This document shows positions 37,229-46,240 of a stretch of DNA of 64,000 nucleotides, piece by piece (the stretch's first letter is position 1; each line of letters starts with the position of its first letter). The DNA is from Aculops lycopersici (Eukaryota > Arthropoda > Arachnida > Trombidiformes > Eriophyidae): NCBI GenBank assembly GCA_015350385.1, contig WNKI01000001.1, positions 1,791,870 through 1,855,869 of the forward strand, written 5' to 3'. The notes below the pieces were generated by a model. The model made no database searches. It saw only the letters and a list, made by a program, of their open reading frames with translations, and was not told the origin of the DNA. Both the position numbers and the translations under genes were made by a program.

Positions 37229-38480
37229 TACCCGAGAGTCGCACAAACTACAGTCGGCGAGCATTGAATTTGAGTCGTGTCGAGTTGAGCCAAATGGTGG
37301 CAGCTAAACTTCAGACCGTTTGGCCAACTCGATGAAGAGTCCATTGGGCTAATGTTCGTGTTCGCGCGACAACCGCCGCCAGTCCAAACGACGATCGGCT
37401 GCAGCCAGTTCAATCGGTGGTCCGGGCGGGCCACTTAGAAGCACCGAGGCCAACTCAAGTCGCTTCGCCGCCTGGAAGTCGCTAGCAACTAGAGATATCA
37501 GCTCCCCGGCAAACTTAGAGGAGATAAGACCGTCGGCGAGTGTTTGGAAACGACCAGGAGTTGCGTTGTTGGCCAAGCAGAGCTTATGATCGATCATGTT
37601 GGCGCGCACCTAGAGATTATCGTGGTCGTCGTCGCTGCCGGTGAGCACTTGTATCGCTAGGTGCCCGATGGATGGATGGCGGCGGTTGCTTCGACAGCGA
37701 TAGCAAACTTGCCAACTTGGGTTTCGTGGGGCGACCATTTGCCGACCAACTTGTAAACTGTCACCCCAAGAGGCCCTCTAGTTTGGTTTGGTTGCGCTAT
37801 TTGTCTGTTCAGCTCTACTTCAATTCCAGGGTCCAGGAAAAAGGTTGCCCCTTCAACCAAAAAGCCACCGTCGCCGCCACTTCCACTCTTCGATTGAAAG
37901 TCTGAACAACCAACATAACGAGGAAATCACCTCAATCCTTGGAGTTCGATTGCCAGGAGGGTTTGCGCCAATGCGCGCCGCTGAATCAATCACGCAATTG
38001 ATCCCCTGAATCCTCGTCACCCTTGCCTCAGTCCAACCACTTGCCACCGCCGCCGCCGCCGCCACCGCAGCCGATGGAGATAGCAAGTGAGCATCGTACG
38101 GGTCCGCGGCATCAACTTGGCTCGTTCATGCGAATTGATTTCGCCATCATTGGATCGAGTGACTTCCTGCCTCTTCCGCTTGCCCTCAATCTCACCCTCA
38201 TCTTCGAAACAGCAACAACATCTACTCACTCAAATCCCTTCTCTCCTCTCTCGAAGGCCTGTGATCTCGGGCAAGTTCATTTCCGCCTCGGGTTTACACA
38301 ATCCACAGACTGATTGCCGTGGTTATTATACTTAGAATTGCACTGGGTTTAGTAAGAACGACAAGGCGAACAACAGGTGCTTTCAGTCTTCGATATCTGG
38401 TGTCTATTTTTTGTTTCATTTCGTTTAATGCTCTCTTCCGATCCAAAGATCGATTTACGTTCTTCAGCGGTAGCAGAAGT

Positions 38481-38517
38481 AATAGTAGTAGTAGTAGTAG
38501 TGGTGGTGGTGGTAGTT
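38481..38517. repeat. AGT / GGT trinucleotide repeat beside the ACBD3 stop codon
   Basis: Tandem AGT units passing into GGT units abut the ACBD3 stop, so they lie at the start of its 3' UTR. Confidence 0.8.
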
Positions 38518-40813
38518 AAATAAAGTAACAAATACGGAAAAACAGGGATTTGGAGCGCAACACCGAGTAGGTGTTGTCAAATTTCAACAAGTAATATCCT
38601 TGGCCTGGGTACCGGTGGCGGCCAACGAACACCTCCTCGTGGGAGTCACGCCGGTAGGTGGGTACTATGGACACAGTCCGAGCCTCGCGTTCCAATCTCT
38701 CGGCTCTCTTTCGTCCCAATTGCTCGTTTACCACAACTGGACGATGAGAAGATTCAATATCAACTTCTGGCAAGCCGCCACCACCTGCCTGATGAACTTG
38801 GTCCTCCTCGAAGGGCTCCTCGTCATCATCGTCGTCGCTTTCCTCTTGGATTCTTATGGCTAGTGGCTCAAGCAAGTTGGATTCGTAGATAAAGTCGAGT
38901 CCAAAACCAATATCAAAGTCGTCGGTTGCAAATTCGAAATGTATATAACGACCGTCGGGGTAAGTGGGTACCTGGATTGTTAGTAGAATTCCCTGCTTCA
39001 CCACATAAGCGCCAGAGTGTTTATCGTCCACTAGCGACTCTTTAAATTCTTGTAATCCCTTCTTCGTCCAAATGCTTGCCGGCTCGAGAGGTTCGTAGGA
39101 GAAACTCTGATTCAATGGACTACATGCGCCGCTGGAGCTACCGCAGCTCCAAGTGTCCACCTGTCGCTGTTCCTGTTTGATATCAGTTGGTTCGGTCTTC
39201 ATTTGAGGTTGGCCATCAACAGTTTCGACGATTTCCTTTGGATTCGGTTCCTGGCGAGATTTTATATTATCAATTTGTCGCTGTGGTTCAGTCGATTGCA
39301 TAGTTTGCCCTGACTCTTGCCTTGGTTTGGGAGGTAACACATCCGGTAGCATTTGGGGTGGTGGCAGATCCTGCATTGGAATGGGTAAGGCTGGCGAAGA
39401 CGTTTTGGGTGGTTCCGCAACCTGGCTATAGTTGAATGGTTGAGGCGCTGAAATAGGCGTTTTTTGAATGGGAACAGGTGGAGGCGATGGCTCGAAAGCT
39501 GGTATCACTGGCGTCTGTTGGTATGTTTGGTTTTTTACTTGCTGTTGTTGTTGCTGCTGTGCCTCGCGAAGATGAGGTGGTACTTGATCTTGTTGCACTT
39601 TTTCTTGTGGCCGAGGTTGCGGAGGAGCTGGATAACTTTGATTGTGTATGTTTCGCTCTAAATCAATATTTAATGACTTCTGTTGCTGTTGCTCTATCCT
39701 TTTGGAGATTTCTATTGGTTCACTCGGAGTTGGTTGCATGGAATACTCGGCATTTCCGCTTAGATCTATAGTTGTGTGAGCCTGAGGTTGATGATTGGAA
39801 GCTGGCTCGGCAGGATTAGTTTTGCATGAAGCAGACTTGATCGATAGATTCGGTGAAAGTGCCGGTGACTTTATCGATGAGTTTGAGACCGATGAGGTAT
39901 GTGAGGTCTCTACACTCATTAGGGACTCATTATCTTGGTTACTATTAGTGGCGTTGGCCATCTCTGGATGCATTTGGGATATGTATTGCTGGTAATATTG
40001 CTCTTGTAGGGAGTTAATTAAGTATTTTTGCTGCATCAAATCATTAGGGATTTGCTTTTCCGCGTATGTCTTGAACTGGGAGTAAGTTTGCTTGCATAAC
40101 GAGGCACGGATTGCCTTTAATTGCTCTCTATTCTCTTGAAGTTGATCTGCATCATCACTGGTAGTCTGTTGTTGGTGTTGTGATTGGTAAAGTTGAAATT
40201 CTGTCGAGTTTCTTACAATATTTCTCGTACCATCTGGCGAGGTTCTATTCTGTTGAGCTGATTGTTGGGGATTTGAAGTGCTAAGCTTCACCGCCTCAGC
40301 ATATGCCTTAAATATAGGACATATCTCGTCGAGGGTGCAGATAAACTTGGACATGGCCTCAGTCTTCGACATGCCCTTCAACAATGACCACTCGTTTCGG
40401 CGACTCTTGCCAACCAGATCCAAAACTCCGACATCGGGCGCCCGAGCGCCGTCAAAGTTTCCATATTTCGCCTGTAGAATAAGGGCATTCATGTGATTCC
40501 TCTCATCGAAAGTTGGATGAAAGGCTTTACTTTCATTACGCTTATAAAATCTATAAGCGACCTCAAAGAGTCGGTCCACTTTGAAGCCCCAGTCCTTGAA
40601 TCTGATTGTCAAATCTTTCTTCGTCGATTTAGATGTTACTGTTGAATCGCCATCTTTTAGTCTATATTCATCATCTTCATTTTGCAAACTATTGATTGTA
40701 CTGTTATCTCCATTGTGCGTCTTCATAGAAATCTCTCTTCCATCAAGATTGATCTCAACAACATCCCTCCTCTCTTCCAAGACTCCGGTTGATGATTCTG
40801 TGTTTGCAGTCAT
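38516..40813 (-). CDS. ACBD3: ACBD3 (GCP60), Golgi acyl-CoA-binding GOLD-domain protein
   Basis: A single exon encodes 765 residues. The start is the ATG at 40813-40811 (MTANTESS); the longer open frame upstream begins at TTG. ACBD3 is a Golgi scaffold that binds giantin and PI4-kinase beta. An acyl-CoA-binding domain covers about residues 75-175 (LFEVAYRFYKRNESKAFHPTF; QAKYGNFDG; WSLLKGMSKTEAMSKF). A Gln/Pro-rich linker covers about 185-545. The C-terminal GOLD domain (about 575-765) contains TIQVPTYPDGRYIHFEFATDDFDIGFG and ends YLLKFDNTYSVLRSKSLFFRI, as the family does. Vertebrate ACBD3 has about 530 residues; the excess is the linker and an acidic insert (EEDQ, DDDDDEE) inside GOLD. It is divergent from DPH6, 398 bp away. 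The call is firm. Confidence 0.95.
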   Translation of the reverse strand: MTANTESSTGVLEERRDVVEINLDGREISMKTHNGDNSTINSLQNEDDEYRLKDGDSTVTSKSTKKDLTIRFKDWGFKVDRLFEVAYRFYKRNESKAFHPTFDERNHMNALILQAKYGNFDGARAPDVGVLDLVGKSRRNEWSLLKGMSKTEAMSKFICTLDEICPIFKAYAEAVKLSTSNPQQSAQQNRTSPDGTRNIVRNSTEFQLYQSQHQQQTTSDDADQLQENREQLKAIRASLCKQTYSQFKTYAEKQIPNDLMQQKYLINSLQEQYYQQYISQMHPEMANATNSNQDNESLMSVETSHTSSVSNSSIKSPALSPNLSIKSASCKTNPAEPASNHQPQAHTTIDLSGNAEYSMQPTPSEPIEISKRIEQQQQKSLNIDLERNIHNQSYPAPPQPRPQEKVQQDQVPPHLREAQQQQQQQVKNQTYQQTPVIPAFEPSPPPVPIQKTPISAPQPFNYSQVAEPPKTSSPALPIPMQDLPPPQMLPDVLPPKPRQESGQTMQSTEPQRQIDNIKSRQEPNPKEIVETVDGQPQMKTEPTDIKQEQRQVDTWSCGSSSGACSPLNQSFSYEPLEPASIWTKKGLQEFKESLVDDKHSGAYVVKQGILLTIQVPTYPDGRYIHFEFATDDFDIGFGLDFIYESNLLEPLAIRIQEESDDDDDEEPFEEDQVHQAGGGGLPEVDIESSHRPVVVNEQLGRKRAERLEREARTVSIVPTYRRDSHEEVFVGRHRYPGQGYYLLKFDNTYSVLRSKSLFFRICYFI

Positions 40814-41211
40814 GGTGAGGTTCCAATATACATTCTCACCTCCATAAAATATCCACAAAATTACCCCTAAATGAGTTTAGAGATTTTATACGAACCATAT
40901 AATCTCGACATTATATTAGTTATATAACATTAGAATTGAGTAGTGGGATACCCCGACATTTGCACCCATGGTTGAGGGATCTGACGCAGTGAACAGCTGA
41001 GACATTGTTTTTTTTCTGTCTTTCAGTCAAATGCTCTGTCTGTGTGAGATACAGAAAGTTGTTAAAACTGCGCTCACTTGGAAGAACATGTGGCGGCTAG
41101 GATCGATGACCACGTTGCGCAAACTTCCATCAGAAACTTAAAGGAAGTTCCAATCCATCTAAAAACTATAAATATTTTGTAGATATACTGTTAGCAGAAG
41201 AGACTTTAACC
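40814..41211. promoter_or_regulatory. shared promoter region ACBD3 / DPH6
   Basis: 398 bp separate the two start codons, so one bidirectional region must serve both genes. It is AT-rich with a T run near 41008-41015. I see no clear TATA box at a fixed distance from either ATG. Confidence 0.6.
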
Positions 41212-41967
41212 ATGAAAGTTGTCGCTTTATTAAGTGGTGGCAAGGATAGCTTGTACAATCTTTATTTAGCCACGCAGAAAGGACATGAGGTTGTTGCAAT
41301 TGCAAATTTGCACCCACCAAAGGATAAGCAAACTGATGAGCTGGACTCGTACATGTATCAAACAGTTGGTCATCAAGCCATAGAATTCATTGCTGAAGCT
41401 CTTGAGAAGCCACTCTATCGACGGGAAATCCACGGTTCAGCTAAGAACACAGATCTCAATTATACATCAGGTGATAAAGATGATGAAGTGGAGGCGCTAT
41501 ACGAATTGCTGGTCGAGATACGCGATGTCCACAAGATAGATTATAAAGCCGTTTCAGTTGGCGCAATTGCATCCACATACCAGAGCACGAGAGTCGAGGA
41601 TATTTGCAAAAGATTAGGTATTGAAATGTTAGCTTACCTGTGGAATCAAAATCAGGATAGTCTATTGCAACGAATGATTGACGACAATTTTCACGCTATC
41701 CTTATAAAAGTTGCCTGCATCGGACTAGGCAAGGATGATATTGGCAAATCACTAAAGGAAATGCAAGACAAGTTAAGAAAGATTAGTGCCGAGTATGGTG
41801 CCCATATTTGTGGAGAGGGTGGCGAGTTTGAATCGCTTGTGTTAGATTGCCCCTTGTTCAAGAAGAAATTAATATTAGATTCCTATGAAATTATCTGTCA
41901 CTCGGAGGATGTCTTTGCTCCAGTTTATTTTATGAGACCAACGAAAATACATCTCGAGAACAAGTAA
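41212..41967 (+). CDS. DPH6: DPH6, diphthine--ammonia ligase
   Basis: A single exon encodes 251 residues from an ATG in good context (ACCATGA). DPH6 catalyses the last step of diphthamide synthesis on elongation factor 2, using ATP and ammonia to amidate diphthine, in the cytosol. The PP-loop ATP site SGGKDS is at residues 8-13. Family blocks follow: ELDSYMYQTVGHQ (about 43-55), LYRREIHG, VSVGAI, YQSTRVEDICKRLG, LAYLWNQNQDSLLQ, and CGEGGEFESLVLDCPLFKKK near the end. Length and order match the human protein (267 residues). There is no sign of degeneration. It lies 192 bp upstream of the PLAT-like gene on the same strand. Confidence 0.97.
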   Translation: MKVVALLSGGKDSLYNLYLATQKGHEVVAIANLHPPKDKQTDELDSYMYQTVGHQAIEFIAEALEKPLYRREIHGSAKNTDLNYTSGDKDDEVEALYELLVEIRDVHKIDYKAVSVGAIASTYQSTRVEDICKRLGIEMLAYLWNQNQDSLLQRMIDDNFHAILIKVACIGLGKDDIGKSLKEMQDKLRKISAEYGAHICGEGGEFESLVLDCPLFKKKLILDSYEIICHSEDVFAPVYFMRPTKIHLENK

Positions 41968-42159
41968 GAGCTCTTATCAAAAACAAAAAACCACTCAAAT
42001 TTAGAGACTAAATCATAACCGACTGCTACCCATCCTCTACAGGTTTTACAGTGCAGACGACAACAGAATTCATAATAGAAAAGACTAACTCTTTCAACCA
42101 TATGGCCTATTCCTTTTATCCTCGGGCAAGAAGTCAAATACGAGGGTGCCAGATTGAAC

Positions 42160-43656
42160 ATGGACAAGTTCCCTGTTATAGTCGTAACCATTCTCAGTGT
42201 ATGGATTGTATTAGGTGTCACATATTTAATCCTAAAATGGCGACAGAGGGGCAAGAATACCTATATAATACCTCGAGTATTTGTCCTATGCTCACCCCGA
42301 ACCGTCCAATTCCACTATGAACTCATCCTGAGAGTTGGTCTCTCCTCTCCGGATTTCAACCCAGATAAACACGATATAGATATAACAGTATTGGGGATGC
42401 AAAAGAATGAGGTAGTTCCAATGACTAGACTCAATACTAAGACTCTATTAGACGAGCCGCTAATTACAAGTTTATCAATCGTTGCCTACCGTCTGGTAGA
42501 AATGCCAGCTTTAGGTGGGTTGATTTTGAAACACTCTGGCCCATTTAAATCTTGGATTTATGTGTATGATTTTACGGTAATCGATTTATCAACAAATAAG
42601 GAATATTACTATACAATCAATCAATATATTGGTTCGTTCAGTAGAACAATTTCGTTAGACGAGCCAAACAAAGACCAAGAAGTCCATTATCCAATTGACG
42701 ATGTGCCTTTGCCTCATTGGTTTTTAGAGGATGTGATGTTGATTATATTTGCTGTGATAAACTTTATAATGCTTTCGTTCGGACTCTTACCAATTGCCTG
42801 CTCCTGGACGGATGATATCATTTGCATTATGCTAGCTACAATAGGCGGCGGAAGTGCCCTTTTTTCTCTCGCCTGGCTGTTGCACTATCAATTACGTTGG
42901 AATCGAGATAGAAAAGAGTACTTCAATCAGTATGATTCTTCAGGTATATGCTCAACGGAAAATTTAGTACGAATGAGTGTTGCACTGGTTAGTGCAACCA
43001 TCGGATTGGGCGGCTTGTATTTAGGTAGTCAAATAGTCCTCCGGAATCATCAATTTGTTTGGTTACTATGCGTCTCCAATTGTGTCACGCTAGTCGTCGG
43101 TTTCTGGAATATAGCTAGGCAATTGGATGTAGGTGAGTCGGTTGTTGCCATGGGCTTGAGTTGTCGGGGCATCGAGACCGTTGGTACTGGAATGAGATAC
43201 GCAGATTTGATCAGCGAGCAAAGGTCCACAAGCGCCTCGGACGAAGGTGGCTCGACAATCTCCACAGCCGGAAGCAAGAAAGGCACACGAAGTTTCGGAC
43301 CGAGGTCTAGTGTCAAGTCATTTGGGTTCGATCCCAAGAATACAGCACTACTTTCGTCAGCAAGTGGAGTTAGACGAGCTCGAAGCCACGTCATGAGCCG
43401 AGTTCCAACCTCGAGTGTTATGACCGGAAGTCCCACAAGTCGAGTGTCCTTTTTGAACTCCTTAAACTCATCCACTACATCTGTGGCATCAAATGCCGCC
43501 TCTAATACAACTCTTGTTAACACCCCAGTATCAGATAGACTAAGAGAAAAATCATCTTCCAGTAGTAAGAGAAGGAGACAACGTTTGTCCAAAGCCTCAA
43601 GGCAACGCCACTCATCGTCGACAGAACATCCGTCCTCGGGACACCACAGTAAATAG
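42160..43656 (+). CDS. five-TM membrane protein with a PLAT/LH2-like domain
   Basis: A single exon encodes 498 residues. The start is the ATG at 42160 (MDKFPVIVV); the open frame begins two codons earlier at TTG. TM1 is at about residues 5-26. A globular stretch at about 48-160 resembles a PLAT/LH2 domain: YELILRVG, then LGGLILKHSGPFKSWIYVYDFTVIDLSTNKEYY, which fits the PLAT pattern LG-l-HsG---sW-v--V-V-dl-t---y. Four more hydrophobic helices lie at about 196-218, 222-245, 272-292 and 297-317, then a Ser/Arg-rich cytosolic tail of about 170 residues. The TM1-PLAT-TM2 order is that of polycystin-1, without its large extracellular part. The function is unknown; lipid or membrane-partner binding by PLAT is only a family expectation. 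The PLAT call rests on pattern reading alone. Confidence 0.72.
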   Translation: MDKFPVIVVTILSVWIVLGVTYLILKWRQRGKNTYIIPRVFVLCSPRTVQFHYELILRVGLSSPDFNPDKHDIDITVLGMQKNEVVPMTRLNTKTLLDEPLITSLSIVAYRLVEMPALGGLILKHSGPFKSWIYVYDFTVIDLSTNKEYYYTINQYIGSFSRTISLDEPNKDQEVHYPIDDVPLPHWFLEDVMLIIFAVINFIMLSFGLLPIACSWTDDIICIMLATIGGGSALFSLAWLLHYQLRWNRDRKEYFNQYDSSGICSTENLVRMSVALVSATIGLGGLYLGSQIVLRNHQFVWLLCVSNCVTLVVGFWNIARQLDVGESVVAMGLSCRGIETVGTGMRYADLISEQRSTSASDEGGSTISTAGSKKGTRSFGPRSSVKSFGFDPKNTALLSSASGVRRARSHVMSRVPTSSVMTGSPTSRVSFLNSLNSSTTSVASNAASNTTLVNTPVSDRLREKSSSSSKRRRQRLSKASRQRHSSSTEHPSSGHHSK

Positions 43657-43679
43657 TATCAAAAGATACAATGCAAACT

Positions 43680-45743
43680 TTAATCCTCGACAAGCTCATA
43701 TTTGTCCTCACCTAATTCTCTTATGAGACCGTTATTTTTCCACAATAACAACCTTGACCTGATCGTCGCGCCTGGAAGTGAAGTCTTATGAATGATCTCA
43801 TCCAGACGCCAACTTTTCTTTTCCTTAAACAGGTGAATGAGTGATGCGTGCAGGGGACTTACGGTAAAGTTTTGAGTTTTGCCATTGATCTTGATGTCCA
43901 TATTGACCATACCCAAATGGTGGCGCCAGTGGAGAGTTCTACTCGCTTGAATGGCCTCAAACGCCTTGCGATAATTGAATAAGGCATTCTCAACTTCCGG
44001 TGAAAACTCTAGACTTGGTGCCTCGTCAGTGACTGTATCCATGGGTCCAAATTTATCAGGCCAGAATGGAGACGACACAATAAGTACATTGAGTTTTCTA
44101 AAGTCCTCTAATGCGTGACCTCTAATCTCGTCCGACAAGATCCTCTTATTTAGTCGCTTCGAAGTTATCACATCCTTAAGCATGACTTCGCATCTATGCA
44201 ACTCACAATCACTAAACCTCAGAGTAAGAAGCTCCAGGTTTCGTTGTTCCATTTCTATATTACACTCATCATACTTGCTTAGCAAACGTTGGGAAAGTAG
44301 TTTTTGGTATTCCTCAACAAAGAGATCCTTAGTTTCATATATGTTTACAAGTATGGATACAATATCCGAGTATCTTCCTGCTTTCATGCCATCATCGGTT
44401 GGCTTCAATTCAATCGGATCAACCCTCCAATTTTCGAAAGTTTTATCGGTGAAAACCTCACCGTCACTTGGTATCACTAATTTGGATGATCCTTCTCCAT
44501 TTAGCATGCCGTTTTCATTAGTCTGGGTGTCACTATCAATCATTTCCTTATTGAGTTCAGAGTTATGGTCGCCATCCGTAAGCGCAGTGACAATGCATCT
44601 CACTGTATCACCTCTAGATTTGAGGTATCGTCTCACGGGTTCTGTTACAAGTTGCAAGATCAAGCCGGATGGATCTAACGCTCTCAATGCTTTAATGGCA
44701 GATATGTAGGCAGTCAATATGTCGTAAGTGGCAACTCCTGGATGCAACAAGTGTTCGGTTAATGATTGCTTGACACTCTCTATGAGATTCTTCCAAAAGG
44801 TGGAGGGAGTAGAGCCATCTAAACAAAGCTTCATATCTTGAATGGCGGCTTCCGAATTTGGATATTCTATAATGATATCGAACATTTGGGATACACGAAC
44901 ATTTGCATAGGCATCACGCAAATACTGATCTAATTTGTTCTCAACTTCTTCGTCATCCTCTCTATGATCCAAAAGATTGTATATCTTCATGATCCAAGGC
45001 ATGACAATCTCTTGGACCCACTCGGTAGATTCTTCCAGGTAGGAGTGTGAAAAATTGAGAGCCTTGCCTGTTGAGGACACCTTACGCTTTATATATATTC
45101 GCGCTATATCCATTACAGTTGATCCCACTAAACCTTCTAGCAGGCCCAATTCGCTTAGTTGCTTATTCATAATACAAAATTTGTCATAGATATCACGACA
45201 ATCACAAGCTTCTCGAGGAACACTGCAACCAGGACAAAGATTCTGTCTGTGACTTGAGGTTGGTGATTCGGTTTCATCATCTAGATCATCGTAGTTATCC
45301 TCGATGCCATAGCCCACTGGCATGACAACAGCCGGAGGAGGGTGATGTGTTATTCTCAGATGCAGCCATACCCTGAAGGCCCTAAAATAGGTGGCATGCA
45401 GATAATCAGCCAGGTAATGAGGTTTATGGGATAAAATGTGATTCTTTAGGGTAGTAAATATCCTCTTTCTCAGTTCTTCGTTGCACGAATCATTCAATTG
45501 GTTATGAACTTCTTTGTATGATTTGGACAGGAAATCTATAGCCTGTAGTAAGGGTTTATATGCTGTTGTCGAATTCTTCTCAAAGTCCGCGGGTAAATGA
45601 GACCAGAAAACATCGACAAAATCTAGAGGGATAAAGTCATTAAGTTTGGATTCGAACAGCCGGTAGAATACATTGTTCGCCACGCTTGAGGAGTCGCATT
45701 TTGCAAACTGGCTCTGGCATCTTTTGATTTTCTTTGCCAACAT
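43680..45743 (-). CDS. ANAPC2: ANAPC2, cullin subunit of the anaphase-promoting complex, lacking WHB
   Basis: A single exon encodes 687 residues from ATG 45743. APC2 is the cullin-like scaffold that, with RING subunit APC11, forms the catalytic core of the APC/C. Diagnostic stretches include CPGCSVPREACDCRD (compare CAGCSSDKQQCWC in human), LLHPGVATYDILTAYISAIKALRALDPSG, EPVRRYLKSRGDTVRCIV, SDIVSILVNIYETKDLFVEEYQKLLSQRLL, NLELLTLRF and CEVMLKDVITSKRLN. It ends after the winged-helix WHA segment (GATIRSRLLLWKNNGLIREL, then ELVED and stop). The human protein (822 residues) continues into an acidic linker and a C-terminal winged helix (WHB) that contacts the E2 UBE2C; this is absent. Only 23 bp separate its stop from the convergent PLAT-gene stop, leaving little room for another exon. 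The gene call is firm. Confidence 0.95.
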   Translation of the reverse strand: MLAKKIKRCQSQFAKCDSSSVANNVFYRLFESKLNDFIPLDFVDVFWSHLPADFEKNSTTAYKPLLQAIDFLSKSYKEVHNQLNDSCNEELRKRIFTTLKNHILSHKPHYLADYLHATYFRAFRVWLHLRITHHPPPAVVMPVGYGIEDNYDDLDDETESPTSSHRQNLCPGCSVPREACDCRDIYDKFCIMNKQLSELGLLEGLVGSTVMDIARIYIKRKVSSTGKALNFSHSYLEESTEWVQEIVMPWIMKIYNLLDHREDDEEVENKLDQYLRDAYANVRVSQMFDIIIEYPNSEAAIQDMKLCLDGSTPSTFWKNLIESVKQSLTEHLLHPGVATYDILTAYISAIKALRALDPSGLILQLVTEPVRRYLKSRGDTVRCIVTALTDGDHNSELNKEMIDSDTQTNENGMLNGEGSSKLVIPSDGEVFTDKTFENWRVDPIELKPTDDGMKAGRYSDIVSILVNIYETKDLFVEEYQKLLSQRLLSKYDECNIEMEQRNLELLTLRFSDCELHRCEVMLKDVITSKRLNKRILSDEIRGHALEDFRKLNVLIVSSPFWPDKFGPMDTVTDEAPSLEFSPEVENALFNYRKAFEAIQASRTLHWRHHLGMVNMDIKINGKTQNFTVSPLHASLIHLFKEKKSWRLDEIIHKTSLPGATIRSRLLLWKNNGLIRELGEDKYELVED

Positions 45744-46240
45744 CTTGAGCTAATCTTTGTAAATGGATTGATATATGGAATAGAATGTATGATGAGTTAA
45801 TAGGTCATCAATATATAGATCACAACAAAACGCACATGATGTCAGTTGAGAAACTTGGCCCCACTTTGTAGATTGAATTTTGCAACGAATCTCCCGTGGC
45901 GTCACGCGTTCGTACATCGCTTTCTCTTCGTCTCCTCTCTGCGTGTGTTATGTATTTAGCCACCAGCCTGATCCTTTGTTATAAATCCAAGTCAACCTGT
46001 TTCTTAAACAAATGAAACAGTCCATTTCAATATTAAACATGAAGTAACATAAAATCTTTAAACAAATCCCAAATTATTAGAGCTGAATTTTGAAATGGAT
46101 ATTAACCGATCTTCGAAGATTGGCACCGAGGAAATTGCTTACACGAGAAGAAAAGTCAAAGATAATCTACAGTCCGGTTAAAACAAATAACGAAAGCAAA
46201 ATCTATCCAAGTGCTTGAAAGATTTACGAATACAATCATC
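45744..46240. promoter_or_regulatory. shared promoter region ANAPC2 / FAM91A1
   Basis: 497 AT-rich bases lie between two divergent start codons. I see no clear TATA-initiator pair, so dispersed initiation is likely. Confidence 0.6.

Larger units (their letters stand above)
12011..38515. other. 26.5-kb region without recognisable protein genes
   Basis: No open frame here shows a domain I recognise, on either strand. By eye the block is richer in G+C and CpG than the gene cluster to its right. It is full of short microsatellites and holds repeated CCGGAAGT/ACTTCCGG sites, seven TCGCTAGGT-type motifs and several perfect hairpins. It could be a gene desert with enhancers, introns of a gene with very small exons, or a non-coding transcript. 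I looked for tRNA B boxes, U6 and common conserved miRNA sequences and found none. The longest open frame (minus, 15657-14605) begins at TTG and has no family resemblance. Conserved exons or transcripts could still have been missed. Confidence 0.6.

Noticed and set aside
36700..37335. ORFs of 174 and 186 codons crossing the N gap
   Set aside because: They run through unknown bases and TC/GA dinucleotide repeats.
43050..43592. 180-codon minus-strand ORF antisense to the PLAT gene, considered as the missing APC2 C-terminus
   Set aside because: Its sequence does not resemble a WHB winged helix and is the shadow of the Ser/Arg-rich PLAT-gene tail.
44182..44709. 175-codon plus-strand ORF inside ANAPC2
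   Set aside because: Antisense shadow of a strongly conserved coding frame.
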